A stretch of 64,000 nucleotides of DNA, from assembly GCA_006503535.1 (NCBI GenBank), contig QYRS01000002.1, positions 4,898,001-4,962,000 of the forward strand, written 5' to 3'. The notes beneath the pieces were generated by a model that made no database searches, was not told the origin of the DNA, and worked only from the letters and a program-made list of their open reading frames with translations. Shown in pieces: positions 34,434 through 46,161 of this stretch. Within the stretch, counting starts at the first letter, position 1, and each line of letters begins with the position of its first letter. Origin of the DNA: Arthrinium phaeospermum. Its lineage: Eukaryota; Ascomycota; Sordariomycetes; Amphisphaeriales; Apiosporaceae. The translations under genes and the position numbers were made by a program.

Positions 34434-34513
34434 GATGGTGTATAATTCGGATGGATTCAATTTGATGATTGGACATCTCATATAGCAACCAGTCTGCTAG
34501 GCCTTTAGAAAAT

Positions 34514-36361
34514 ATGCATCCCGCAAACTCCAAGTCGGGCAGGGCCAAGGTGAAATCAGGCTGTCGGACATGCAAGTAAGTCGCCCCCCTTACCTGTTAT
34601 ATCCTTAGGGAGGGGGAAAACGCCCCTTGCTTACGAACCACACGTGGCAGGATACGCAAAGTCAAGTGCGACGAGGGACGGCCCGCTTGCCAGCGCTGTA
34701 TATCTACCGGCCGCGTCTGTGACGGCTATGGTGTCTGGGGCGGTGGTGGCAACAACTTCGGGTCCCGTCCCGCGGGCCCCCGACCCTGCGAGGCTTTGCT
34801 GCCGCAGAGGGGGCCGTCTCCAATCGGCGGCGGCCGCACGTTCAGTGCGGCTGAGCAGGACTGCTTCGAGTGGTTCTCGTGCAAGGCCGCGACGAAGCTG
34901 CAGGGGATCTTCTGCATTACCTTTTGGTCGCAGCTGCTACCTCAGGCCTGTCTCAATGAGCCCGCTATCATGCATGCAGCGCTGGCGCTGAGTTCGACGC
35001 ACCAGAAGAATGTCATCGGCGACCCAGACCTGCCCTCTTCGCCTGCTCTGTTACATGGCGGGCATGTACTGGACAAGAGCGAGGAATTTACTCTCGTGCA
35101 GTACAGCAAGGCCATCCAGCAGCTCCGTCCCCATCTCGCTGGCGGTAAGAGTAGCAATGCCACATCGATACGGGTGGCCCTGATAGCCTGTCTCGTGTTC
35201 GCCAATCTCGAGTTCTTGAATGGACGGTATAACATCGGCATCGCGCACTTACACAGCGGATTGAAGCTGCTCGGCGAGTTTCAGGGGTATGTACTCGACG
35301 GAGACGAGCCCGTCCTGGTGCTAAAGCCGCCCCGCGACTTCGTGGACGAATGGATTGCCGACACCCTTACCAAGCTGCTTGTCCAGGCCAATTTGCATGG
35401 CGCGCAGGCTATGCCCTATCCGCGCCTGGTGATGCGGATCACATCGGCGCCGCTGCCAAGTTTTACTTTTCACTCCGTCACCGAGGCCCGGCAGCATCTG
35501 GACCAGTTGGTCAATGATATCCTTTACCTAACCGAAGCTAGTCAGCGACGCAGTACCAGCACCAGCAGAACCAGTAACAATGACGGGAAGTTGGTAAAGC
35601 GGCAATCCCAGATCCTGAACGGGCTCCATACCTGGCACAACACCTACAAAGCCTCCCGAAGCATCATGAAAAGCACCCTGAGCCCCTTCACGCACTACGG
35701 CTACCTACTCCTGCTCAGCATGTACTACATGGCCCAGATCATGGCATCCGTATGTCTCGTCAACGACGACGACCAACAAGAAGCCATCTACGACGCGCAC
35801 ACAGCCCACTTCTTGGCCATCGTGCGCCACGCGAGCGAGCTGCGCCGGCTGGTCCGCTACGAGGTGCACTACAACCCGCTCGTGAGCTACACGAGCAAGA
35901 TCTCGCAGTCGACGGCGGACATGGGCTGGATCCCGCCGCTGTACTACACGGCGCTCAAGTGCCGGGTGCGGCGGGTGCGGGCCCACGCGCTGCGGTTCCT
36001 GGGGTTCAAGCCGCATAAGGAGGGGATCTGGGATAGCGAGGTGACCGCCATCGTTGCGCGCGAGGTCCTTCGTCTCGAAGAGGGGGATGGGGATGATGTT
36101 CGTGGCAGTGTTAGTCGCATCACGGACCCGAAGATTGCTGTTGAGGTTCCGACGGAGGAAGAGGTGCTGGAAATGCAGACAGTGCCCGTCGCGCGGAGGT
36201 TGCATGATTTTCACATGAAGTTGCCGGATGATGTGGCAGGCAAGATTGCCATTGCATACCGACAGGGTCCCAAGAGTAGCGGTGCATCGCTTTGTGCTAG
36301 AGAGTATTGCTTGGCCAAGAGAGAATGGCAAGACAATCGGAGCGAAAGAAGGGTTTGGTAG
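34514..36361 (+). CDS. Zn(II)2Cys6 fungal transcription factor, 590 residues
   Basis: Exons are 34514..34575 and 34651..36361, with a 75-nt intron (GTAAGT...GGCAG) inside the zinc cluster, a common position in this class. Residues 17-44 give CRTCKIRKVKC then CQRCISTGRVC, the CX2CX6CX6CX2CX6C binuclear cluster that binds CGG-type half sites. The remainder matches the loose fungal TF pattern, with helical segments such as ACLNEPAIMHAALALSSTHQ, VALIACLVFANLEFLNGRYN and HLHSGLKLLGEF. It is a nuclear regulator of unknown target. The start lies about 80 bp from the divergent tRNA. The length is typical, with no frameshift or missing cysteine. Confidence 0.9.
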
Positions 36362-36615
36362 ATGACAAACGAAAGTGGGCTCCGAGACTGGCCCCTGACT
36401 GTTCTGACAAGATAGTCCTGATTATATCCAGGTGGTCCTACGAGCCTGAAGAAGATAATAACGGATCTACCCGTATTCAAGTTCGCATTTTATAATCATG
36501 TATCGTGTCACTGACTTGAGCTTTCCAACATCGGCCACCGATGTATGGAATTGGGTGTATTCATGGGTATCATTATCGCAGTATAAGTGTACAACTACTA
36601 CTTGCGGCCTACACT

Positions 36616-37525
36616 CTACTGTCGCTGGTAAGTGACCTTCATGAGCTTGTTGCTCTCGCCCAGCGCCATGCCGGCGGTCTGCTCCTTGGCAGAAATAGCA
36701 CCAGCTTCCGCCTCGTACTCGACGAAAGCGATACCGCGACGACCGGGCACCAGACGCACCTCGCGGAAGCCCTCGAAACGGCCGAAGATTCCGGTAAGGG
36801 AGTCGATGTCGTAGTCGTCGGGCAAGTTCTGTACGAACAGAATCTTGTTCGGGGGCAGGTACTCGTCGGGCACCACAGTGTTGGCGGTAGGTCCAGTCGA
36901 CTTGAGACCACCGCGCGCGGTCTTGGCAGGGCGGTTCGCGTCGGCGGGGGCGTTAGCACCAGGTCTCTTAAGACGCTTCTGCTCCTCGGCGGCTTCGGCG
37001 GCCTTCTTCTTGTCTGTGGTTTGGGGGGCATCTGTCAGCTTTCACTCTCTTGAGGGACTCTTGTAGCCAGCTAGGTTGTAGTTAGCACATACCCTTCTCA
37101 GCGACACGTCTGCGCTTGTGAAGCTCGAACTCCTCCTCGTTGCCAGTCTTCTGGACCGTGGCGTCGCTTCGGGTTCGGGCGAGCGCAAGCTGCATGGGCT
37201 TGTCGAAGAGGTCGAAGCCCTGGACTTCCTCGATGGCCTGGAGGGCCGACTCGGGCTTCTCGAAGACGATGAAGGCCTGGCCCTTGGCCTTCAAATTCGT
37301 CTTGGCGACGATGTCGATGATGGTGCCGTACTCGGAGAAGATAGCATCGAGGGCGACCTTGAGGACATCCGGCTTGACGCGCTCCTCGAGGTTGCGCACG
37401 TAGACACTGTTTTCCAAGAAAAGTCGCGGTTCACGTTAGCAAAGCAAGATCCACTAACCAAGCCAGAGACTGTATGTGTCGGAGTGCAATGACACATACG
37501 TGGCAATGGGTGTGTTTGACGCCAT
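36616..37525 (-). CDS. U1A/U2B''-type small nuclear ribonucleoprotein, 251 residues
   Basis: Exons are complement(36616..37031, 37093..37406, 37500..37525). Introns are 93 and 61 nt, both with GTATGT donors. Two RRMs are present. RRM1 has RNP2-like TVYVRNL and RNP1-like KGQAFIVF. RRM2, at the C-terminus, has ILFVQNL and RGIAFVEY. The spacing, the RRM1 ending FDKPMQLALAR and a basic/Ala-rich linker (KKKAAEAAEEQKRLKRPG) match the U1A/U2B''/SNF family, which binds the U1 or U2 snRNA stem-loop during pre-mRNA splicing. Most fungi have one or two such proteins, and I cannot tell U1A from U2B'' here. The gene is tail-to-tail with the Zn2Cys6 gene and divergent from the AP-1 gene. Confidence 0.9.
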
Positions 37526-38997
37526 TTTGATTTTATGTTACCAGGCCAGGATTATCGATGCGATAGTTGGCTCTTTGCGGTTCTCGATATGCGACCGAAG
37601 ATGTTGAAGCTGGAGAAGAAAAGAATCCGAGCTTGAGGCTCCAATGCGCCTGTAGCAGCAGCAGCCTTGTGGTGTGGTGCAGTGGAGAACAAAGCCATAG
37701 TGGATACCTCGGCCAAATCCCTGCGCGTCTCTCTTTCCTTTTCATGGCAAGGGCCAGGGCCTCAGTAAAGTGTCCATCTTTGGCATCTTCTCAGCTCTAC
37801 GTACGTAGTCTGATCGAATATAGTCAATCCAATCTTGGGGTATGCGAGCTTCTCGCAAGAGCTGGACTATTCAATTGGAAGTTGATGTCTGTAATATGTC
37901 AAATCAAAACTCACTGAAGGAAATCAGGAGGCTGTCGCCCTGTCTTGCCCATCAAAGCAAGGGCCATGCAATCAGGTACTGTAGCGGGGCATCCCCCATG
38001 ATGGGAAAGTTGAACGGTGCATCCCCCTAGCTTCTGGCCCCTTAGGACGTGCAGGAGTGTTGCTCGGGCGGATTCGGTGGAGAACGATCCGGCCGGAATT
38101 TCGACGTCGATAGTCAGTCAGGCAGGGAGTAAGCATTTCTGGTTTCTAGCATTCAACATCTACATAGTCCAACGCCATATACCCCTCGACGACGCCGATA
38201 GCCTGCTGCAGCGGTCCTTAACGAGTGAAATACCGACCGAGCAGGACCCAATGATCTGATCCGCCGCCCGACGAATCGACGAACCAGCGAACCAGACGAT
38301 GCGCATGTGACGCGACGTTGCTCGACTACCCCTCCACGACCTCCCTCCCTGTCGCATCCCGCCGCCGTTCTATCTCGGCTTCTATTGGGTTGTCGCACCT
38401 ACACAAGGCCTAGACAGCCTGTGCCACTCCTCTTAGATCACTGCATCAGAGGGCCTTAGCGTTCTGCCTTGCAGTCGCATCCTTGAACAGGAATCATTCC
38501 AAGTCGCATCCAGTGCAATAGCTTGCTATCAGCGTCTTCCGCCAACTAGTTAGCCGAGACACGGTAGATGGAAGAAGGACGACCGTCCATACAATAGCAG
38601 ATACCAACATAAACAGCTTCTATTTGTTGTCTACACCCCCGTCATAATGTCGACCCTCAAGTAGGAGGAGACTCGAAGCTGTTCGCTCGAGTAAGCCAAC
38701 ATTTCATTTATTCTTCCCGAGACATGCGATGGCATCCTGGGTTGGTGTCATATTGACCTTCCCAACTCACATTGACACCAATTGTCTACCTGCCCGCACA
38801 ATCCTCCCATTCCTTGATTGATCGCGGAGCTCTTGTGCTTCTTCTACTTTGATACTTCTCCCACCCCGCGTTGCGCGATCTCTGTACACTCCCAAATGCT
38901 CCTTCATGCCTCGGAAGCGCAAGCTTCAACAGCCCTACCGCATCGCCACCACCCATACCACACACTATGAGCCACTACCTATGCCCCTTTCGCTGTC
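37526..38997. other. Divergent intergenic region between the snRNP and AP-1 genes
   Basis: No coding frame is supported. It should hold both promoters. A five-codon upstream frame (ATG at 38647, ending TAG) precedes the AP-1 gene. The long leader may contain a 5' UTR intron, which I could not place. Confidence 0.45.
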
Positions 38998-41384
38998 ATG
39001 AACATGTTTCTCGCATACGTACCCCCGTCCTACTATGGCTCACGACCTATGACTATGCAGGGCAAGGTGGCCGAGCTGCGCCTCGAGTTGAACAGCGGCG
39101 GCAAGAAGGACAAGAACTTTTCGCAAAAGAAGGTTGCCCTTAAGAAGATCGTCGCAAACATGACCATGAGCAACAACGAAATGGTCCAGCTCTTCCCCGA
39201 CATAATACAATGCATGAACATACCGAACCTCGAGATCAAGAAGATGTGAGCTACACAGGCAAAACAAGGGAAAGAGGAACGCGCTGACCGGAGAGACCAG
39301 GTGCTACTTGTTCTTGGTCAACTATGCCAGGATGAAACCAGAGTTGGCCGTGAAGGCCATCCCAGTGTTGGAACAGGTATGCCGGGTACACCAATGGAAG
39401 TGGAAGGCTTGCGCTGACAGTCGAATAGGATATGGAGGACTCAAATCCTCTTGTTAGAGCGCTCACTCTCCGCACCATGTCCTACGTTCACGTCAAAGAA
39501 TTCGTCGAGTCCACGGTCCCGATTGTCAAACAGATGCTGCGCGACGCAGACCCTTACGTCCGAAAGACCGCCGCCTTTTGCGTAGCCAAGCTGTACGACC
39601 ATGATAGGCACATGGTAGAACACTCGGACCTGATCGAGCGCCTCAACTCTCTGCTGAGAGACGACAACCCGACCGTTGTTGCCAGCGCACTAGCAGGCCT
39701 GATGGACATTTGGGAGAGAAGCGACGCCATTAAGCTCACCATCGACTACAGTAATGCCTCAAAAATGGTGGCTATCTTGCCCGATTGCTCCGAGTGGGTA
39801 TCCTACACGTTTTGAGTACGAGAACAGAAGCTGACTAGCTACAGATGGGGCCAAACTTATATTCTCGAGGCGTTGATGTCTTACGTACCACAAGAAGCTG
39901 GAGAGGCAACTCTGCTGGCCGAGCGAATAGCACCACGCTTATCACACTCAAACTCGGCAGTGGTCTTGACATGTATACGCGTGATACTCTACCTCATGAA
40001 CTACATTGCGGATGAGAAGCAAATCTCGGCTTTATGTCGAAAGCTGTCACCGCCGTTGGTGACTCTACTAGCCAAGGGGCCCGAAGTCCAATACTTGGCA
40101 CTCCGCAATGCCTTGCTCATCCTGCAGAGGCGACCAGAGGTGCTAAGAAACGACATCCGTGTTTTCTTCTGCAAATACAACGATCCCATCTACGTCAAGG
40201 TCACCAAGCTTGAGCTGATCTTCATGTTGGCCAATGAAAAGAACATTGACGAAGTACTTACGGAACTACGCGAGTACGCTACCGAGGTCGATGTGCACTT
40301 CGTTCGCAAAGCGGTTCGCGCCATCGGAAAGCTGGCCATTAAGATTGAGCCCGCTGCTCGGCGATGCATCAACCTGCTCCTGGAGCTGGTCGCCACCAAG
40401 GTCCCCTATATCGTGCAGGAAGCGACGGTGGTGATTCGCAACATTTTCCGCAAGTACCCCAACCAGTACGAGTCCATCATCGGCACGCTCTGCGAAAACC
40501 TCGACAGCTTGGACGAGCCCGAGGCCAAGGCGGCCATGGTCTGGGTCATCGGCCAATACGCGGCGCGCATCGAGAACTCGGACGTGCTGCTCGAGGACTT
40601 CCTGTACTCGTTCGCGGAGGAGCCGGTCGAGGTGCAACTGGCGCTCCTGACGGCGACGGTGAAACTGTTCATCCAGCGGCCCACCAAGGGCCAGGACTTG
40701 GTGCCCAAGGTGCTGAAGTGGGCGACAGAGGAGACGGACAACCCGGATCTGCGCGACCGCGCCTACATGTACTGGCGCCTGCTGTCGACGGACATGAACA
40801 TCGCCAAGCAGATCGTCATGGGCGAGAAACCCCCCATCACGGCCGAGTCGGAGAAGCTCGACCCCCAGACCCTGGAGGAGATGTGTCTTAACGTGGGCAC
40901 CCTCGCTACCATCTACCTCAAGCCCGTTCAGACCGTGTTTCGCTCGGCGCGCCCTCGCCGCTTGCCCGAGTCGCCTGCCCTCCAGCGGGACCGCCTGCCC
41001 ACGGCACAGAACCTGCCAGGTTTCGATAATCAGAAGAACCTCTCGATGCTCGGCATGGGTGGACAGCCCGCCCTGGTCCGCACCTCGAGCCAGGGTGGTC
41101 TTGCGGGATCTAACAACTACACCCAGCAGCAGATGCAGCAGCAACAACAGCAGGCTGCGATGGGCGGTATTACCGATCAGTCCGTCATCAACGACGCCGA
41201 TGCCTATTTTGCTGGTATAGGATCCCAGCAGATGGCCGCCATGGGCGTGAACGACAGTAACGATGATTCGGCGTTTGGGGGCGGCGGACACGAGGCGGGG
41301 TACGTGGTCAACCAGTATGCGCCGCAGCAGGTGTTCAGGCCGGCCCAGGGTGGGGGAAGCAATGGTGATTTATTGATGCTGTGA
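38998..41384 (+). CDS. apl2: AP-1 adaptor complex beta subunit (beta-adaptin), 742 residues
   Basis: Exons are 38998..39245, 39301..39376, 39429..39793 and 39845..41384. Introns are 55, 52 and 51 nt, and all phases are consistent. The N-terminal trunk (residues about 20-600) is an array of HEAT/Armadillo-like helices with family blocks [52 protein letters not shown] and [16 protein letters not shown]. The intron before [13 protein letters not shown] restores PDCSEWGQTY. The Gln/Gly-rich hinge ([15 protein letters not shown]) ends at residue 742 without the C-terminal ear domain seen in animals, as is usual in fungi. The protein works in clathrin-coated vesicle formation at the trans-Golgi and endosomes. 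The start is uncertain: ATG 38998 or 39004, or an unseen upstream exon. Confidence 0.92.
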
Positions 41385-42065
41385 TGTAGCAGCGGGTGCA
41401 GGATTGGGAGGAGAAGGGGGATGGATGCCAGGTGAGGTGGATGAAGAGATGACGCGATTTGCTGTTGCTGTTGGCGGGTTTTTGGAAGTGAGAGGATGAA
41501 TGAGAAAGAAGCTGATGATGTTGGCGCGAGATGAGATATATACTTCAATAATACAGATGGTGGTGGTTGTTAAGCAAGAGATCAACATGTTTGTGGTTTT
41601 TGTCCCTATGTGCGAAGGACAGTGATGTGTTCAAGTTACTGACTCGTTTTGGGAATTCCGAGGGCACAATGTCGGTTAAATGGTGCATGTCACAGATTAA
41701 AAGGCAACTGTCAAAGTATCATAGAATCATCTCAATTCATCAATGCCCATCAAGCATACATCGTGAGCAACGAACCTCCCTTTCATTTGGGATGTTCAAC
41801 CAAAGCCTCTTGGTGCCAAATAAACGAACGCCAGTAAATGCAATCCATGTCCATGTCCATGACCGAGTACCATGTCCGTTTCCATCCATGTCCAGGTGAA
41901 CCATGTGTTTGTTTCCTTAACCGAAAACCAATTACGCCCATAGATGCGTTTTCCATTCATTCAGATCCTTTCCCCCATTTCCGTAGCAGTGAATCAATTT
42001 CGTCATCAGTCATTGCCAACTAAGTAAGTTGGTATGATTCGACGGATCAAGCAAGACCCAGAGGA

Positions 42066-43015
42066 TTAGAAGAGGCGGGCAAAGAACTCCATGTCCCAGA
42101 ACTGGTAGATGCCGTAGAAGATGATGAACTTCTGCAGCATGTTCATGGCCGTGCAGTTCGAGGCTGCGTTCGGGTTGGGAGTGGCGCTTTGGGAGGGGTC
42201 CGACGACGTGGCGTCCGGGGTGCTGCTGGTGTCTGTGTCTCCATCGCTGCTGCTGGTAGGAGTGGCGTCGTCTGAGCTGCTGGGAACACTGGCAGTGGTT
42301 GCCGTGGCAGAGGCGTCAGACGAAGCAGCACCAGTGGCAGCAGATGAAGAAGTACCATAGCCAGCGTCCGTCATGGAGGGCATGCTGGTGGTGACCGTGA
42401 CAGTAGCCATGGAACCGACAGTAGTGTCCGACTCAGTAACGACGACCTGCGACTTAGCGGCGTAGGGACCCTCGATGGTGGTCACCTGGCCAGAGGCGAG
42501 AGTGAGCGTGAGGGTGCCAGTGGTGGTCACTGTGGTGATCAGAGTCGACTCATTCTGCTGCTGCAGGATGAAGCCGACCTGATTGTGACCTCCAGGGCCA
42601 CCAGCCTGGCCAGCCACGACGGGCGGCTCCGAGACGATGGTGGCAGCCGTGGGCAAGATGTGGCGATCGACGGCGTCGAGGCCAGTGTCATCCACAGCAT
42701 AGCCGATGAAGCCAGGGACAGTGGGGCCTGAATATCGGATCCAGTCAGCACGAGATTGGGGCCAGTCATGTTGGGGATTGGGGTGATCGTTGGGATGGTA
42801 TGTGATTGTGTTGTCGAAGAGGTTGATCAAAGGCAACAACATGCTGGTTTTCCACATGAGATATTACCATAACATTTTGCACCGATGACATGATAAATCC
42901 ACGAGACGAGATGCATTCATCAGAAGAAAATTTGGTTGTACTTACTGGGAACGACTGCGCCGACGACAGCAAGGCCAGTAGCCAGCGTGGCGACGAGCAT
43001 CTTGATGTTCTTCAT
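42066..43015 (-). CDS. Secreted Ser/Thr-rich protein, 243 residues
   Basis: Exons are complement(42066..42727, 42946..43015). The 218-nt intron (GTAAGT...ATTCAG) joins in phase 1 after VVGAVVP. The N-terminus MKNIKMLVATLATGLAVVGA is a clear signal peptide. The mature part begins near SPTVPGFIGYAVDDTG, contains repeated T/V-rich beta-like segments (TTTGTLTLTLASGQVTTIEG, VTVTTSMPS), then a long Ser/Thr/Ala/Asp linker likely to be O-glycosylated. It ends in NCTAMNMLQKFIIFYGIYQF, a hydrophobic end that could be a membrane anchor or GPI signal, although a clear omega site is not obvious. Cell-wall or surface location is likely. No catalytic domain is seen, and the specific family is not recognised. 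Confidence 0.7.
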
Positions 43016-44447
43016 GGTGTAACGATTACCAGAGACTGAGGGAGGTGCTGTAGTAGTTGTAGAATGTGTCTGACAAGACTGTTCAAGCGGTGGTAATGGC
43101 TTGGGCGTCGAAGACGAAGGAACAAGTTGCGAGTCAAGTGGTGTGTGTATGTAGGTGTGTGCTTGGAGGTGTAGGTGGTGGTGGGGGAGAACAGTTGCGA
43201 TTTGGGCTTCACCTTGGGGAGGAGGGCAATAATTCAATCCAAGCCGACTGTACTTTGCGCTTTTCCGCTTTAGGAAAAATGAAGGTGGTGAAGGAAGAAT
43301 CGACAGCAAGATAATCGGTTCTGCGCTGGCTCAATCGACTTGCTGTTTACAAGGGGGGCGGTCAGTGTTGTGCCTCCTCCATACGGGCAGTGTTCGATAT
43401 TTTGGGACCTAATGTGGATTACAAGATAAGTCGCACCACCTCACGAACATTTCACGCTGGCAGATCAGTCTTGCACGCATCTATCTTGAATTCATACATT
43501 AAAAATAAATATCTACCCAAAGACGTGTACTTACACAGCATAATAGCATGCAAGCTCCATCCAGTGAACTTGACGCGTCTGTGGTAGAACATGTTCATAC
43601 TACAATCATTCTGAGTCCCAAAAGATCAGATATCAGGCGCCCCACACATGGGCTGCCAGGCAATGAATACTGTCGCGACATTGGCCGCTGGGCGTTTATG
43701 GTTATTGCGGATCGGCCAATCGAGTTATTCTAGTACACCCAACGAGGAAGTAGCTATTTGGAGGCTTTTTCAACCACAGCCACATCAGCTACGACTTCCA
43801 CCATATAAGTAAGATGGATTGACTCTTCTTCTTCTTGGGGTTTAAAGATCCATGGGTCGATACTGCACTGACAGACTGCGTTATCCGGAGCCGCAGTGGA
43901 TCAGCCAGTCTTCCAGTTGGCATCATTTGTGGGATATCGGATCTCGTGATAGTGGGGGTCGCTTCCATCTCACTGGGTCAGGCATTCAATAGGTGTGAGG
44001 AAATGCACAGACCAGAAGGTGAAAATACGAGGATCTGCGCACTTCTGGCTGCCAGCCAATCCAGCATTATATATAAAGATTTAATGCTGTGAAAATACAC
44101 CTGCGCATACTTTTATGTTGTTGTTGTAGCTGTAGTGAGTAGAGAAGTCGTTGAGTGTGGCTTGAGAGGTGGCGTGCAGTAATGCACCCGTCTCTCAAGG
44201 GTGCACCCGCTAAACCCCAAACTCCAGGCATCTCTAGGCAGCCAGCTCCTCAGCGGGTGTAAGTTCAATTAGTGGACGTGTAAGCCCAAGCAGCAATGGA
44301 GTGCTTCAAAAACACAGAACCGCAACAAGAATCAAGTCGCGCTTTCATTCCATTAACACCCCTCACTCATATTTTATGTGCTTTGTATCCTCTTCTCCAA
44401 GGCTGCAAGTTGTCTCCTCCGTATAACGCACATCAAAAAGGTTCGCA
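43016..44447. other. Divergent intergenic region, no gene seen
   Basis: It contains the probable promoters of the secreted-protein gene and the F-box gene. A GT-rich stretch lies at 43135-43195, and a pair of related GTGCACCCG words occurs at 44181-44210. Open frames are short and have no coding character. Confidence 0.4.
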
Positions 44448-45749
44448 ATGGCTGGCACGTCAGCCACGGGGCCACTTGCACCACTGCGTCGCTCAACCCG
44501 CAACACCAGCAAGAACAACGACCTAAGCCAAACCACTCGCGTCTCTACAGCAATGGGTTCTAAAAGAGCTCGCCAGAGTTCTCCTTCTCAGGACGCCATG
44601 GACCAGCCTGCGCAACCCAAGCGCATAAAGAAGAAGGAGACGCCATCATACCTTTGTCGAAGCGACAATGAGATCGCGTCAGACCCAAATCGACTCACCT
44701 TTCTCGGCAAGCTGCCGCCGGAGATTCTGATGGAAGTAGCCAATGCTTCACCCATCACCGCCGCGGTCCGCCTCACGCTCACCTGCAAACTGGCCCTCGC
44801 TTCCTTGGGGACCCAATGGTGGACGCGATACCTAGAGTTGGTGAAGTCAGGGCAGCGCGATCAAACCATTTACGCAAATCATGTGTTATTCCTTAAATCT
44901 CTCTGCCGGGATATAAGATATCCCAATTACAGCTTCTGCGTGCGCTGCACTGCACTCCATACAGACTTGAAGCCGCCTGCTGAGCATGTCAAGACCAGAC
45001 TGACCCAGTCCTGCCAAGGCCATTCCATTGACTATCTTCCTCGTGGGTTGAATGGCGGATACAACCTCTTGCTAGCCCATATTTCCAACGCCTTTAATCA
45101 CGCACTTCTAGATGCCCGGGGCAGGCGCTGTCTCGATTATCTAGCCGGAACCTACCAGATGTCGAACGCCAACCTTCGCTGTACCATAACTACTACCGCA
45201 GCTTGGGTCAAGGACAATCTGATACTACGTCACAAGTACACATTCACGGCTGCAACTGGATCTTGCCTGGACCCTGGGGACATTCTGAACCTCCCCCTGC
45301 GGTTGTGTCCACACCAATCCACCTCCAGACAAGAACCGCCACCGAGCCGATACCTTCCCGATAAGTAAAGGAACGGGCCTCTTCTTACCACGAGCATTGC
45401 TTCCTTCATCGAAGAGTCTGTACAATCTCCAAGAGTTCCGCAAACCAACGACACTGGAGCAGAAGCAGCTTGTCTCCGCCCTGGCGATGACACCTTTCTG
45501 TTCAAGTGCCAAAAGTGCCCTACAAAGTGGAGAGTCGCCCACGGTTACTTGGACGCCAAGAAAAAGAAACCGAAGGAACTTCAGAAGATCAAATTATCGT
45601 CCTTTCACTGTTTTGGCTCGAGCTACAATAAGGCGTACACGTACTTTCCCCAGTTCATCCGGCGCGAAGGCGTTAACCTGGGCACGGGTAAGAGGAATGA
45701 TGAGTGGTGGAGTGAAGGGAAGACGGTTCCTGACTTCAAGGTCGAGTGA
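44448..45749 (+). pseudogene. F-box protein gene interrupted by an in-frame TAA
   Basis: One frame of 434 codons spans 44448-45749, broken only by TAA at 45366-45368. The first part (306 residues) has a basic, disordered start, then an F-box-like segment, FLGKLPPEILMEVANAS with VRLTLTCKLALA, typical of SCF ubiquitin-ligase adaptors. After the stop the same frame continues with FKCQKCPTKWRVAHGYLDAK, LSSFHCFGSSYNKAYTYFPQ and KRNDEWWSEGKTVPDF. This Cys/Trp-rich ending belongs to the same protein. Either CAA or AAA became TAA, or a 68-nt intron (GTAAAG at 45366 to CCAAG, joining in phase) removes the stop. That intron lacks a good branch site and would also remove coding-like sequence. Confidence 0.7.
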
Positions 45750-46161
45750 TGGACTATCGTAGTCTGATGCTTGGCCGAGGTCGATTACGTATGATGATGA
45801 AGTAGGCTAGGAACTCCACAGCTTGTCTGTGTGGTGCATGAATGGGGCACATTCCGGATCAAGATAAAGCGATGACATGATTGGTTATGATTTACTCTAA
45901 CTTCATAATACTTACGTGCAACATGTTTCTCTTACAATCTTTGCTTGACTATTGGGAAACATACGAAACATATTTCTTCTCGTGAAACAAAAAGAAAACA
46001 AAGAAGGGAAGTGAGATACAACCCGTATTGAGACACATACACTAAGAAATATCATACCAACTCGGGTCCACAGGGCTCTTGACTTACCTGGGTAATTCTA
46101 GCCGCTGTCTGACGGACAACAGATCCCGGCCCGCGCAGTCAGCGTCTTCTGCTACAACATC
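45750..46161. other. Convergent 3' flank, no gene seen
   Basis: This AT-rich stretch lies between two convergent genes and holds only short open frames. Confidence 0.5.

Noticed and set aside
40266..41291. A 341-codon open frame on the minus strand
   Set aside because: It is the antisense shadow of the last exon of AP-1 beta-adaptin, caused by high GC at third positions. The plus-strand protein is unmistakable.
18447..43015. A secondary-metabolite gene cluster around the three regulators
   Set aside because: There is no polyketide synthase, NRPS, terpene cyclase, P450 or transporter between the regulators. The neighbours are housekeeping genes.
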